DNA from: Dehalococcoidia bacterium
GTDB lineage: Bacteria; Chloroflexota; Dehalococcoidia; Lucifugimonadales; SHYF01
NCBI GenBank assembly: GCA_009692985.1
Contig: SHYF01000066.1
Span: 1-8,326 of the forward strand
Length of the DNA: 8,326 nucleotides
Direction: 5' to 3'
In this document: positions 1-5,920 of the stretch, piece by piece
How the letters are laid out: every line of letters begins with the position of its first letter
Numbering within the stretch: position 1 is the stretch's first letter
Made by a program: the position numbers and the translations under genes
Notes under the pieces: generated by a model
What the model was told of the DNA's origin: nothing
The model's database searches: none
What the model saw: only the letters and a program-made list of their open reading frames with translations

Positions 1-304
1 GAATCGGGGGTGGAGTGGACTTGCCGCCAGCGAGTCCAGCGTTACGCCTGTTAGCCGTCCACGCCTCCACCTTGGCAGCCACCTCCTGCGCCTCCGGCCA
101 ATGATGAGGGTTATGGCTGTGCTGAAGGACCAGCTCGCCGTTGAAGTACACATGGAACTTGCCGTGCGTAGATGGCACCAGCCGGCAACCGCCAATGGTC
201 TCGCCGTACTTCTCCAGGATTTCGCCCGCTATCCAAGCGGCTCGTAGGGCGTACCCTCAGTTGTGGCAATACTCGATTGTGATGTCCAGCTTCTCCAGCG
301 TCAC
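1..304 (-). CDS. SelT/SelW/SelH (Rdx) family protein, probable selenoprotein with in-frame TGA (partial)
   Basis: Read through one TGA, this frame gives at least 101 residues that match the thioredoxin-like Rdx family. The parts are: an opening strand I8-T-I-E-Y12; the redox motif C13-H-N-U16, with U encoded by TGA; an amphipathic helix (G17 to about Y33); the segment G-G-C40-R-L-V-P-S; the strand G48-K-F-H-V-Y-F-N-G-E57; and a C-terminal helix (P70 to about W82). Family members carry C-x-x-C or C-x-x-U at this place, so the TGA falls exactly on the second redox residue. These proteins are small oxidoreductases of poorly known substrate. The start is GTG at 302-304: an in-frame TAG lies 18 nt upstream, and GGAGG (311-315) sits 6 nt before it. 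The nearby ATG at 317-319 opens only a four-codon frame. It lies 25 nt after dapA and is probably the last gene of that operon. No stop is seen before the left edge. The alternative is a pseudogene or a sequencing error (TGC or TGT to TGA). The family call is firm; selenocysteine insertion is inferred. Confidence 0.82.
224..241 (-). promoter_or_regulatory. Candidate bacterial SECIS hairpin downstream of the TGA
   Basis: On the minus strand, CCGCT (236-240) pairs perfectly with AGCGG (226-230) around the five-base loop TGGAT (231-235). A further G-C pair (241 with 224) is possible across one bulged G. The loop Gs lie 23-24 nt after the TGA. Bacterial SECIS elements are known as short stem-loops inside the coding region just after the UGA, with a G among the first two loop bases; this hairpin meets that description. 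A competing pairing (CGCCC with GGGCG) is possible, and short GC-rich hairpins arise by chance, so the call rests on position and loop content together with the Rdx reading frame. Confidence 0.55.
257..259 (-). other. In-frame TGA, probable selenocysteine codon
   Basis: This is codon 16 of the Rdx family frame and reads TGA on the minus strand. It is preceded by TGC CAC AAC (C-H-N) and followed by GGG TAC GCC (G-Y-A). In SelW-type proteins the C-x-x-U motif is followed by G-Y or a similar pair. The frame stays open and family-like for 85 codons after it, which argues against a true stop. Insertion would need selA, selB, selC and selD elsewhere in the genome; none is in this window. Confidence 0.78.
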
Positions 305-329
305 CCCACACCTCCCATGAAACTCCTAT

Positions 330-1232
330 CTACGCCGCCAGTGCGACGGGCAGGTCTATCTGATACTGGGCGACCAGACCCTTCAGGAAGGCGGCCGTCT
401 TCTCGTCGGGCTCGTTCAGAGGCAATCGTGGCTTGCCCACGTCGAAGCCCGCTAGGTTTACGCAATACTTCACCGGAATGGGATTGGAGACCACAAACAA
501 GCCCTTGAACATGGGCAGCAGCCTGTAATGCTCCGCCGCAGCACCTTCCAGGCTCCCATCCAAAAGCATCTGCATCATCGCTTTAATCTGGCGTCCCACC
601 AGGTGGCTGGCCACGCTGACCACGCCGTAGCCACCCAGGCACATTATGCCGAAGGTGTCCGAGTCGTTGCCGCTCCACACCCTGAATCCCTTGGCGGCCC
701 CGCCAATAACCTTTGCTATCTGGTCGAAGTCGGCACTGGCCTCTTTGATGCCCACGATGTTGGGTACGTGGCTGAGCCGGATGGTTATCTCCGCCGCCAG
801 GTTGGTGATTGTGCGGCTGGGCACGTTGTACAGAATGCAGGGCAGGTCTGTGCTTTCCGCGATGGCCTTGAAGTGGAGATAGAGGCCCTCTTGCGTAGGC
901 TTGTTGTAGTAGGGGACTACCAGCAGAAGGGCCTGGGCGCCGGCCTCCTGCGCCTCCTGGCTCAACTCGATGCTCTCCGCCGTGCTGTAGGTGCCCGTGC
1001 CCGCTACCACATTGCCCTTGCCATCCAGTGCTTCGCACACCTCAGCAAAGAGCCTGGCCTTCTCTTCCCTGGTCATGGCCGGCGATTCGCCCGTGGTGCC
1101 GGACACCACAACGCCGTCGCTGCCGGACTCCACCAGTGCCATTGCCAGGCGTTTGGCCTGCTTGTAATTCACCTGCCCCGCCTCATCAAATGGGGTCACC
1201 ATTGCCGTCAGCAGCCTGCCTATCTCTGCCAT
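330..1232 (-). CDS. dapA: 4-hydroxy-tetrahydrodipicolinate synthase
   Basis: A full-length DapA of 300 residues, the usual size for this TIM-barrel class I aldolase. It condenses pyruvate with aspartate semialdehyde in the cytoplasm, the committed step to diaminopimelate and lysine. The active site is complete: G45-T-T-G-E49 with the two Thr of the proton relay, Y109 in VPYYNKPTQEG (107-116), Y135 and R140 in LYNVPSRT (134-141), and the Schiff-base K163 in VGIKEAS (160-166). These correspond to E. coli T44/T45, Y107, Y133, R138 and K161 with a constant offset of two. The start ATG has a strong GGGAGGTGG site 4 nt upstream. It follows asd by 30 nt and precedes the Rdx gene by 25 nt, so co-transcription is likely. 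Related aldolases (NanA, KDG aldolase) share the fold, but the neighbours asd and dapB and the full motif set make DapA nearly certain. Confidence 0.97.
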   Translation of the reverse strand: MAEIGRLLTAMVTPFDEAGQVNYKQAKRLAMALVESGSDGVVVSGTTGESPAMTREEKARLFAEVCEALDGKGNVVAGTGTYSTAESIELSQEAQEAGAQALLLVVPYYNKPTQEGLYLHFKAIAESTDLPCILYNVPSRTITNLAAEITIRLSHVPNIVGIKEASADFDQIAKVIGGAAKGFRVWSGNDSDTFGIMCLGGYGVVSVASHLVGRQIKAMMQMLLDGSLEGAAAEHYRLLPMFKGLFVVSNPIPVKYCVNLAGFDVGKPRLPLNEPDEKTAAFLKGLVAQYQIDLPVALAA

Positions 1233-1262
1233 GTGCCACCTCCCGCCTGTGATGGGCGAAGT

Positions 1263-2294
1263 TTACCACACCCTCTGTCTTGCCAGCAGGTCTCTTTTCA
1301 GCACCTCTTCGGCAATTTGGATGGCGTTCAGAGCAGCGCCTTTGCGCAGATTGTCAGATACTATCCACATAGCCAGTCCGTTGGGGCTGGATGAGTCCCG
1401 CCGGATTCGGCCCACGAACACATCGTCCTTCCCCGCGGCCTGCGACGCCAGCGGGTACCTGTTTGCCGACGGCTCGTCAATGACGACAACGCCAGGAAAC
1501 GCCGCCAGCAGCTCTCTGGCCTCTTCGGGACTCATGGGATGCTCGAATTCAACATGCACCGCTTCACTATGGCACATGTAGACAGGCACGCGAACGCAGG
1601 TTGCAGAAACGGAGATGTTCGGGGCGTGCATGATCTTTCGCGTTTCATACAGCATCTTCTGCTCTTCACGCGTGTACCCGTCCTCCATAAACGGTTCAAT
1701 ATGAGGTAGCACGTTGAAGGCGATCTGGTGGGGATAAACCGATGGTTTGGCCGTCCCACCATCCAGCAGCGTGCGACTCTGCTCCCTCAACTCCTGCATT
1801 GCCACGGTGCCTGTGCCGGAGACGGCCTGATACGTGTCCACAATTATGCGCTTGATGGGGTTGGCCTTGTGCAGAGGGTACAGCGCCATGACCATCTGGG
1901 TTGTGGAGCAGTTGGGTATGGCAGCGACACCCCGGTGATGCTCCAGGTCCTCCGGGTTGATCTCCGGCACCACCAGTGGAACGTCGGGCTCAAGGCGGAA
2001 TGCTGAGCTATCGTCTATGACCAGAGCGCCTGCCCTGGCGGCTATGGGCACCAGCTGCCGGCTGACATTGGTGCTTGCGGATATGAATGCAAAATCGGCG
2101 CCTTCGAATATCTCCGGAGTGGTAGCCTCCACCTCCACATCCATGCCGTTGACCCTCAGGCGCTTGCCCACAGACCGGGGAGATGCGCACAGCCGCAGCC
2201 GGTCCACCGGGAAGCGGCGCTCCTCCATGATGCTCAGGAACACCTGGCCTACAGCGCCCGTAGCACCTACAACAACAACATTCGCCTTGCGCAA
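1263..2294 (-). CDS. asd: Aspartate-semialdehyde dehydrogenase
   Basis: The enzyme reduces aspartyl phosphate to aspartate semialdehyde with NADPH, supplying DapA as well as the threonine and methionine branches. The 343 residues are a normal length. The N-terminal Rossmann loop is G10-A-T-G-A-V-G16. The catalytic Cys is C129 in IPNCSTTQ (126-133), followed by TYQAVSGTG (154-162). The substrate Arg and general-base His are R235 and H242 in RVPVYMCHSE (235-244), with the seven-residue spacing of the E. coli pair R267/H274. Many relatives have Gly before that His; here it is Cys (C241). The start is TTG at 2292-2294, chosen because MRKANVVVVGATG begins directly at the nucleotide-binding strand, an AGGGGGAA site ends 6 nt upstream, and there is no in-frame start between it and the dapB stop (same frame). 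It lies 42 nt after dapB and 30 nt before dapA. Confidence 0.96.
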   Translation of the reverse strand: MRKANVVVVGATGAVGQVFLSIMEERRFPVDRLRLCASPRSVGKRLRVNGMDVEVEATTPEIFEGADFAFISASTNVSRQLVPIAARAGALVIDDSSAFRLEPDVPLVVPEINPEDLEHHRGVAAIPNCSTTQMVMALYPLHKANPIKRIIVDTYQAVSGTGTVAMQELREQSRTLLDGGTAKPSVYPHQIAFNVLPHIEPFMEDGYTREEQKMLYETRKIMHAPNISVSATCVRVPVYMCHSEAVHVEFEHPMSPEEARELLAAFPGVVVIDEPSANRYPLASQAAGKDDVFVGRIRRDSSSPNGLAMWIVSDNLRKGAALNAIQIAEEVLKRDLLARQRVW

Positions 2295-2336
2295 CGGTTC
2301 TTCCCCCTGTCCGACCGAAGTTCTATAACAGTAGCG

Positions 2337-3134
2337 TTACGAAATGCCCAGCAGCTTATCCAAGCCCACCACCAGGTGGCCCCTTTGCTTGGCTACTTCT
2401 CTAGCGGCAAGGATAATCCCTGGCATGTAGCAGTCTCGGCTCAGCGTATCGTGGCGCAGGCTAAGGGTCTGTCCCGTAATACCAAACAGCACCTCATGGT
2501 GGGCCAGCCGCCCGGGCATTCGCGTGCTGTGAATGGAGACACCGTTGTATTCTCCGCCTCTGGTCCCGGGCACAGGCTCCACCTCTGGCGTGAGCCTGGT
2601 GAACTTCTTTTCGCTGGCGATGGCCCGGGCCAGCCCCAGGGCGGTGCCGGAAGGCGCGTCTATCTTGGCCTCGTGGTGGGCCTCAAAGATTTCAGCGTAA
2701 TCGAAGAACCTAGCGGCGACGTGGACCAGGTGGTTCAGCACAACGGCCCCCAGGGCGAAGTTAGGCGCTGCGAAGATGCCCACCTGATACCGGTGGCTCA
2801 GCTCTTCCAGCATCTTGAGGTCGTTGTCGTTGAGGCCGGTGGTGCCTATCACCAGGTTGAGGCCGCTGGCCGCAGCCACTGGGGCCAATGCCCGACACGC
2901 CGGGGCGTTGCTGAAGTCCACAACCACGTCTGCCTTGCAGCGGGAAAGCAGGTCTTTCAGGCTTGTGGCATAGGGCACTGGCTTCTTGCCATCAGGTAGC
3001 GGGAGCGTGTCTGGTCCTGGGTCAATGTCCACGGCTCCCACCGGCTCAAACTCAGCGGTGCGGCTAAAGGTTGCCAGTATCTCCCGCCCCATCTTCCCCA
3101 TCGCCCCGTGCACAATCACTCTCACCGCAGTCAT
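2337..3134 (-). CDS. dapB: 4-hydroxy-tetrahydrodipicolinate reductase
   Basis: DapB reduces the DapA product to tetrahydrodipicolinate with NAD(P)H. The 265 residues are the normal length. The nucleotide-binding loop is G10-A-M-G-K-M-G16, followed by VVVDFSNAPA (70-79) and the G97-T-T-G100 stretch. The catalytic signature EAHHEAKIDAPSGTAL (151-166) contains H153/H154 and K157, matching E. coli H159/H160 and K163, and is followed by the P-S-G-T anion-binding turn. The start ATG has GGGAG about 8 nt upstream, which lies within the last codons and stop of pnp: the pnp stop is only 15 nt before, so the two genes are almost certainly translated from the same mRNA. The later steps to diaminopimelate (DapL aminotransferase or the DapD/C/E route) are not in the window. 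Confidence 0.97.
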   Translation of the reverse strand: MTAVRVIVHGAMGKMGREILATFSRTAEFEPVGAVDIDPGPDTLPLPDGKKPVPYATSLKDLLSRCKADVVVDFSNAPACRALAPVAAASGLNLVIGTTGLNDNDLKMLEELSHRYQVGIFAAPNFALGAVVLNHLVHVAARFFDYAEIFEAHHEAKIDAPSGTALGLARAIASEKKFTRLTPEVEPVPGTRGGEYNGVSIHSTRMPGRLAHHEVLFGITGQTLSLRHDTLSRDCYMPGIILAAREVAKQRGHLVVGLDKLLGIS

Positions 3135-3149
3135 GGCGTTTTCTCCCTA

Positions 3150-5393
3150 CTAACTTCCAGGTCGGCGCGGAGGAAAGCCAAGTCGCGGGCCGCGACCGCC
3201 ACTATCGGGGCGTTGACCCTGGCTGTTGCCGCCTTGCTGAGGCGGGCGAGGGCCAGCCTCACGACGACCTCCGTCGGCGCCGGGCCTGGGCGCGGATCCG
3301 CCATCCTCGGCAGACGCTTGACCGGCGAGCGCATCCCTGCGTGAGAGGTTTATCCTCCCCAGCCGGTCTATTTCCTTTACCATCACAGTGACTTCGTCAC
3401 CCAACTTGACCTCGTCCTCCACTCTTTCCACCCGGTGGTCGGCCAACTCGCTGATGTGGACCAGCCCCTCTTTGCCGGGCAATATCTCCACAAAGGCCCC
3501 AAAGTCCATTATTCGAGTCACTTTGCCTGTGTAAACCTCCCCAACCTCCGCCTCTTTGACCAGCCCCTTGATAGCGTTCATCGCGCGTTCCGCTGTCTCC
3601 ATGTTGGGGGAACCCACTATCACTGTGCCATCGCTTTCCACGTCTATTGTAACCTTGTATTGCTGAATAATGGCCCTGATAGTGCGCCCGCCCGGACCTA
3701 TGATAGCGCCGATCTTGTCCACTGGGACGGTCATCTTCAATATCCGTGGCGCATAGGGACTGAGGGCAGTTCGCGACTGCGAAATCGTGTCCCGCATCTT
3801 GTCCAGAATAAACAGTCGCCCCCGCAGGGCCTGGGCCAGAGCCTCATCCAGCATTCGCAGGCTCAGCCCCTTGATCTTGGTGTCCATCTGCAGCGCCGTC
3901 ACCCCATCCGCTGTTCCGGCCACCTTGAAGTCCATATCGCCCTGGGCATCTTCAATCCCCTGGATATCAGTCAGGATAGCATACCTGCCTGTCTCCTCGT
4001 CCATGATGACGCCCATAGCCACACCTGCCACGGGGGATTTTATTGGCACGCCCGCATCCATGAGCGCCAGGGTACTGCCGCAGACGCTGGCCATTGATGT
4101 GCTGCCGTTGGATGAAAGCACCTCTGAAACCAGACGAATCGTGTAGGGGAACTCGTCCTCACCTGGGATTACCGGCTCCAGAGCGCGCTCCGCCAATGCC
4201 CCGTGGCCAATCTCCCTCCGGCCCGTGCCCATGCGCCTGACTTCGCCAGAGGAGTAGGGCGGGAAGTTGTAGTGGTGGATGAACCGCTTCCGGTTTTCCG
4301 GACTCAGGGTATCCAGCTTCTGGGCTTCACCCAATGAGCCCAGGCTTGCTATGGTCAACACCTGCGTCTGCCCGCGCCGGAATAGGCCGGTGCCGTGGGT
4401 CCGTGGAAGAATCCCTACCTCCGAGGATATGGGGCGTATCTCTTCCACGCCACGACCGTCAGGGCGAATGCCCTTCTTCAATATGTTGGAGCGCATCACC
4501 TTCTTCAGAAGAGTCTCAAAGGCGTCTTTGACTTGGCCCGCCTCATGGGCGACTGCAAAATGCTGGATGGCCTCGTGCTGTAGCTGCTCTATGGCGACGT
4601 TGCGCTCGCCCTTGGCCGCGCCCTGGTCGAACAGCGCCTGTACCCTGTCCTGCACCAGCGAGGCAAGCCGCGTTTGCAGCTCTGCGGGAAGCGCAAGTGC
4701 TTTGAATGCCATCTTGGGCTTGCTCATGCCTCTAACAGCCTCTGCCTGCAGACCTAGCAGCTCCTGGTTCACCTTCTGCCCCAACTCCAAAGCCTCCAGC
4801 AGCACCCGCTCGGGCACCTCTTTGGCTCCCGCCTCCACCATTATCACGGCATCCCCTGTGCCCGCCACCACCAGGTCCAGACTGCCGTCTTGCACCTGAG
4901 CAAATGTGGGGTTAACCACCAGCTCATTGTTGACATAACCTAGACGGGTAGCCGCCACCGGGCCGTCGAATGGTATCTCTGACATGCCGAGAGCCACGGA
5001 TGCGCCAAGGATGGACAGCACCTCCGGAGGGTTCTCCTGGTCCGCAGAAAGCACAGTCACAATGACCTGCACCTCATTGCGGAACCCTTTAGGGAAAAGA
5101 GGACGGAGGCACCTGTCTGTCAGCCGGGCCGCCAGGGTAGCCTCCTGTGTGGGACGGCCCTCCCTGCGAAAAAAGCTGCCTGGGATCTTCCCAACAGCGT
5201 AGTGGCGCTCCTCGTACTCCACAGTCAGCGGGAAGAAGTCCAGTCCCTCCCTGGGTGGAGCGACGCACACGGTAGCCAGAACCACGGTATCGCCGTAGCG
5301 TACCAACGCGGCACCGCCAGCTTGCTCGGCAAACCGTCCGACCTCAATGGAAAGCAGGCGTCCGCCTATGTTACGTGAAAAGGTTTGAATCAT
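3150..5393 (-). CDS. pnp: Polyribonucleotide nucleotidyltransferase (PNPase)
   Basis: PNPase degrades RNA 3'-to-5' with phosphate and can add tails in reverse; it is the core exoribonuclease of bacterial mRNA decay. At 747 residues it has every expected domain: first RNase PH domain (about 5-145, with FFRREGR at 74-80), the all-alpha linker (about 150-300), second RNase PH domain (about 310-545), KH domain (about 553-612, GxxG loop G566-P-G-G569) and S1 domain (about 618-690). The catalytic half contains GRREIGHG (391-398), SSNGSTSMASVCG (427-439) and the metal/phosphate residues D482, D488 and K490, equivalent to E. coli D486, D492 and K494. The last 55 residues are a low-complexity Gly/Pro/Arg/Gln tail, probably disordered. 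The ATG has TAGGAG 9 nt upstream. It follows rpsO after a 70-nt leader containing a strong hairpin, as in many bacteria where pnp is autoregulated through its leader. Confidence 0.98.
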   Translation of the reverse strand: MIQTFSRNIGGRLLSIEVGRFAEQAGGAALVRYGDTVVLATVCVAPPREGLDFFPLTVEYEERHYAVGKIPGSFFRREGRPTQEATLAARLTDRCLRPLFPKGFRNEVQVIVTVLSADQENPPEVLSILGASVALGMSEIPFDGPVAATRLGYVNNELVVNPTFAQVQDGSLDLVVAGTGDAVIMVEAGAKEVPERVLLEALELGQKVNQELLGLQAEAVRGMSKPKMAFKALALPAELQTRLASLVQDRVQALFDQGAAKGERNVAIEQLQHEAIQHFAVAHEAGQVKDAFETLLKKVMRSNILKKGIRPDGRGVEEIRPISSEVGILPRTHGTGLFRRGQTQVLTIASLGSLGEAQKLDTLSPENRKRFIHHYNFPPYSSGEVRRMGTGRREIGHGALAERALEPVIPGEDEFPYTIRLVSEVLSSNGSTSMASVCGSTLALMDAGVPIKSPVAGVAMGVIMDEETGRYAILTDIQGIEDAQGDMDFKVAGTADGVTALQMDTKIKGLSLRMLDEALAQALRGRLFILDKMRDTISQSRTALSPYAPRILKMTVPVDKIGAIIGPGGRTIRAIIQQYKVTIDVESDGTVIVGSPNMETAERAMNAIKGLVKEAEVGEVYTGKVTRIMDFGAFVEILPGKEGLVHISELADHRVERVEDEVKLGDEVTVMVKEIDRLGRINLSRRDALAGQASAEDGGSAPRPGADGGRREAGPRPPQQGGNSQGQRPDSGGRGPRLGFPPRRPGS

Positions 5394-5437
5394 GTGGGGG
5401 AGCTCCTAATAGTTGCCAGCGGTATACCTTACAAAAG

Positions 5438-5469
5438 CAATAGCACCCCGACCGGTCGGAGTGCTATTG
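5438..5469 (-). terminator. rpsO-pnp intergenic hairpin, attenuator or processing site
   Basis: A nearly perfect 32-nt palindrome overlaps the rpsO stop codon (TAG, 5464-5466). Sixteen base pairs form when folded to the centre, 15 Watson-Crick and one G-U on the minus strand; the physical loop would be the central ACCGGT or CCGG. It is followed by CTTTTG, a short U-tract (5433-5437), so it resembles a weak intrinsic terminator. In E. coli the rpsO-pnp junction holds an attenuator and an RNase III site that control pnp. A similar role is inferred here: partial termination after rpsO, 3'-end protection, or processing of the joint transcript. The hairpin is directly visible; its function is not. 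Confidence 0.75.
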
Positions 5470-5730
5470 GCGCAGTCCCAGGCGGCTAATGAGAGTCCTG
5501 TACCGCCCCAAGTCCTCGTGGCTGAGGTAGGTCAACAATCTTCGCCGATGACCTACCAACATCAGAAGCCCGCGTGTACACTGATGATCCTTCTTATGGG
5601 ACCTCAGATGGCCTGTCAGTTCTCTGATGCGCTCCGTCAGGATAGCTACCTGAACCTCTGTAGACCCTGTATCCTTCGGGTGGGTACTGTATCCTTGGAC
5701 TAGCGCCTGTTTGCGCTCGCTGCTTAACAT
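5464..5730 (-). CDS. rpsO: Small ribosomal subunit protein S15
   Basis: A complete 88-residue S15, which binds the three-way junction of 16S rRNA early in 30S assembly and contacts 23S rRNA in a subunit bridge. Family signatures are [16 protein letters not shown] (20-35), HLRSHKKDH (41-49), [16 protein letters not shown] (54-69) and the C-terminal ISRLGLRQ. The conserved rRNA-contact residues H41, H45 and D48 are present, but the usual H-H-S-R-R-G stretch reads H-Q-C-T-R-G (49-54), so the contact Ser51 is Cys. The ATG is the only possible start: an in-frame TAA lies 13 nt upstream of it. The purine-rich GGAAGGA ends 15 nt before the ATG, unusually far, so initiation may depend on leader folding. 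S15 represses its own mRNA in several bacteria, which would fit but is not shown. It is the first gene of the minus-strand operon. Confidence 0.97.
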   Translation of the reverse strand: MLSSERKQALVQGYSTHPKDTGSTEVQVAILTERIRELTGHLRSHKKDHQCTRGLLMLVGHRRRLLTYLSHEDLGRYRTLISRLGLRQ

Positions 5731-5770
5731 ACCGCTTAGATCTTATCCTTCCATATTTTTTGTTCGATGC

Positions 5771-5800
5771 AGTATACCACACCAGGGTACGGTCAGGCAA
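5771..5800 (-). promoter_or_regulatory. Sigma70-like promoter of the rpsO-pnp-dap operon
   Basis: Reading the minus strand, TTGCCT (5795-5800; 4 of 6 to TTGACA) and TATACT (5771-5776; 5 of 6 to TATAAT) are separated by 18 bases. Transcription would begin near 5763, giving an rpsO leader of roughly 30 nt. No other comparably good pair was noticed in the divergent region. This may drive all six minus-strand genes, as no convincing full-strength terminator is seen between them. Confidence 0.65.
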
Positions 5801-5920
5801 TTACCTGCACCAATTTCTATGGCCTGCTGTGGATCGGATTTACGTGCGGTTTGCTCTCCGGCCCTGTACATTGTAACCTGACCCCAGGCTCAGGCACGCC
5901 ATCACAACTCGTCGAACCCC
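5801..5920. other. Divergent upstream region with no gene
   Basis: This stretch lies between the rpsO promoter and the plus-strand membrane-protein gene. It contains a weak inverted repeat, CCTGA (5877-5881) and TCAGG (5890-5894), and the palindrome TGTACA (5866-5871). I see no plus-strand promoter with good boxes and spacing: the best pieces, TTGCTC at 5851 and TGTAAC at 5872, are only 15 bases apart. No RNA gene is apparent. Confidence 0.4.

Noticed and set aside
1..304. Rdx frame as a plain pseudogene broken by a stop
   Set aside because: The only disruption is a TGA at the exact Sec position, followed by a SECIS-like hairpin and an intact family-like frame. Random decay would not choose that codon and site.
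111..311. Minus-strand 66-codon open frame overlapping the Rdx gene
   Set aside because: It is another frame of the same DNA, with Arg/Pro-rich content and no family signature. The Rdx frame, read through TGA, explains the region far better.
528..1394. Plus-strand 288-codon open frame opposite dapA and asd
   Set aside because: It is antisense to two well-supported genes, spans their junction, and its His/Ala/Gly-rich product resembles no family. It is a shadow of GC-rich codon usage.
2376..2999. Plus-strand 207-codon open frame opposite dapB
   Set aside because: Antisense shadow of dapB with no recognisable domain.
3435..4899. Plus-strand open frames opposite pnp (3435-4097 and 4279-4899)
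   Set aside because: They are antisense to conserved PNPase domains, with Ser/Arg-rich or His-rich products and no independent support.
5660..5700. Repeated CTGTATCCTT within rpsO
   Set aside because: The two copies lie inside conserved S15 codons and are explained by the coding sequence; there is no array or further copy.
5851..5877. Possible plus-strand promoter (TTGCTC and TGTAAC) for the membrane-protein gene
   Set aside because: Both boxes are weak and the 15-base spacing is short, so it is not distinguishable from chance.
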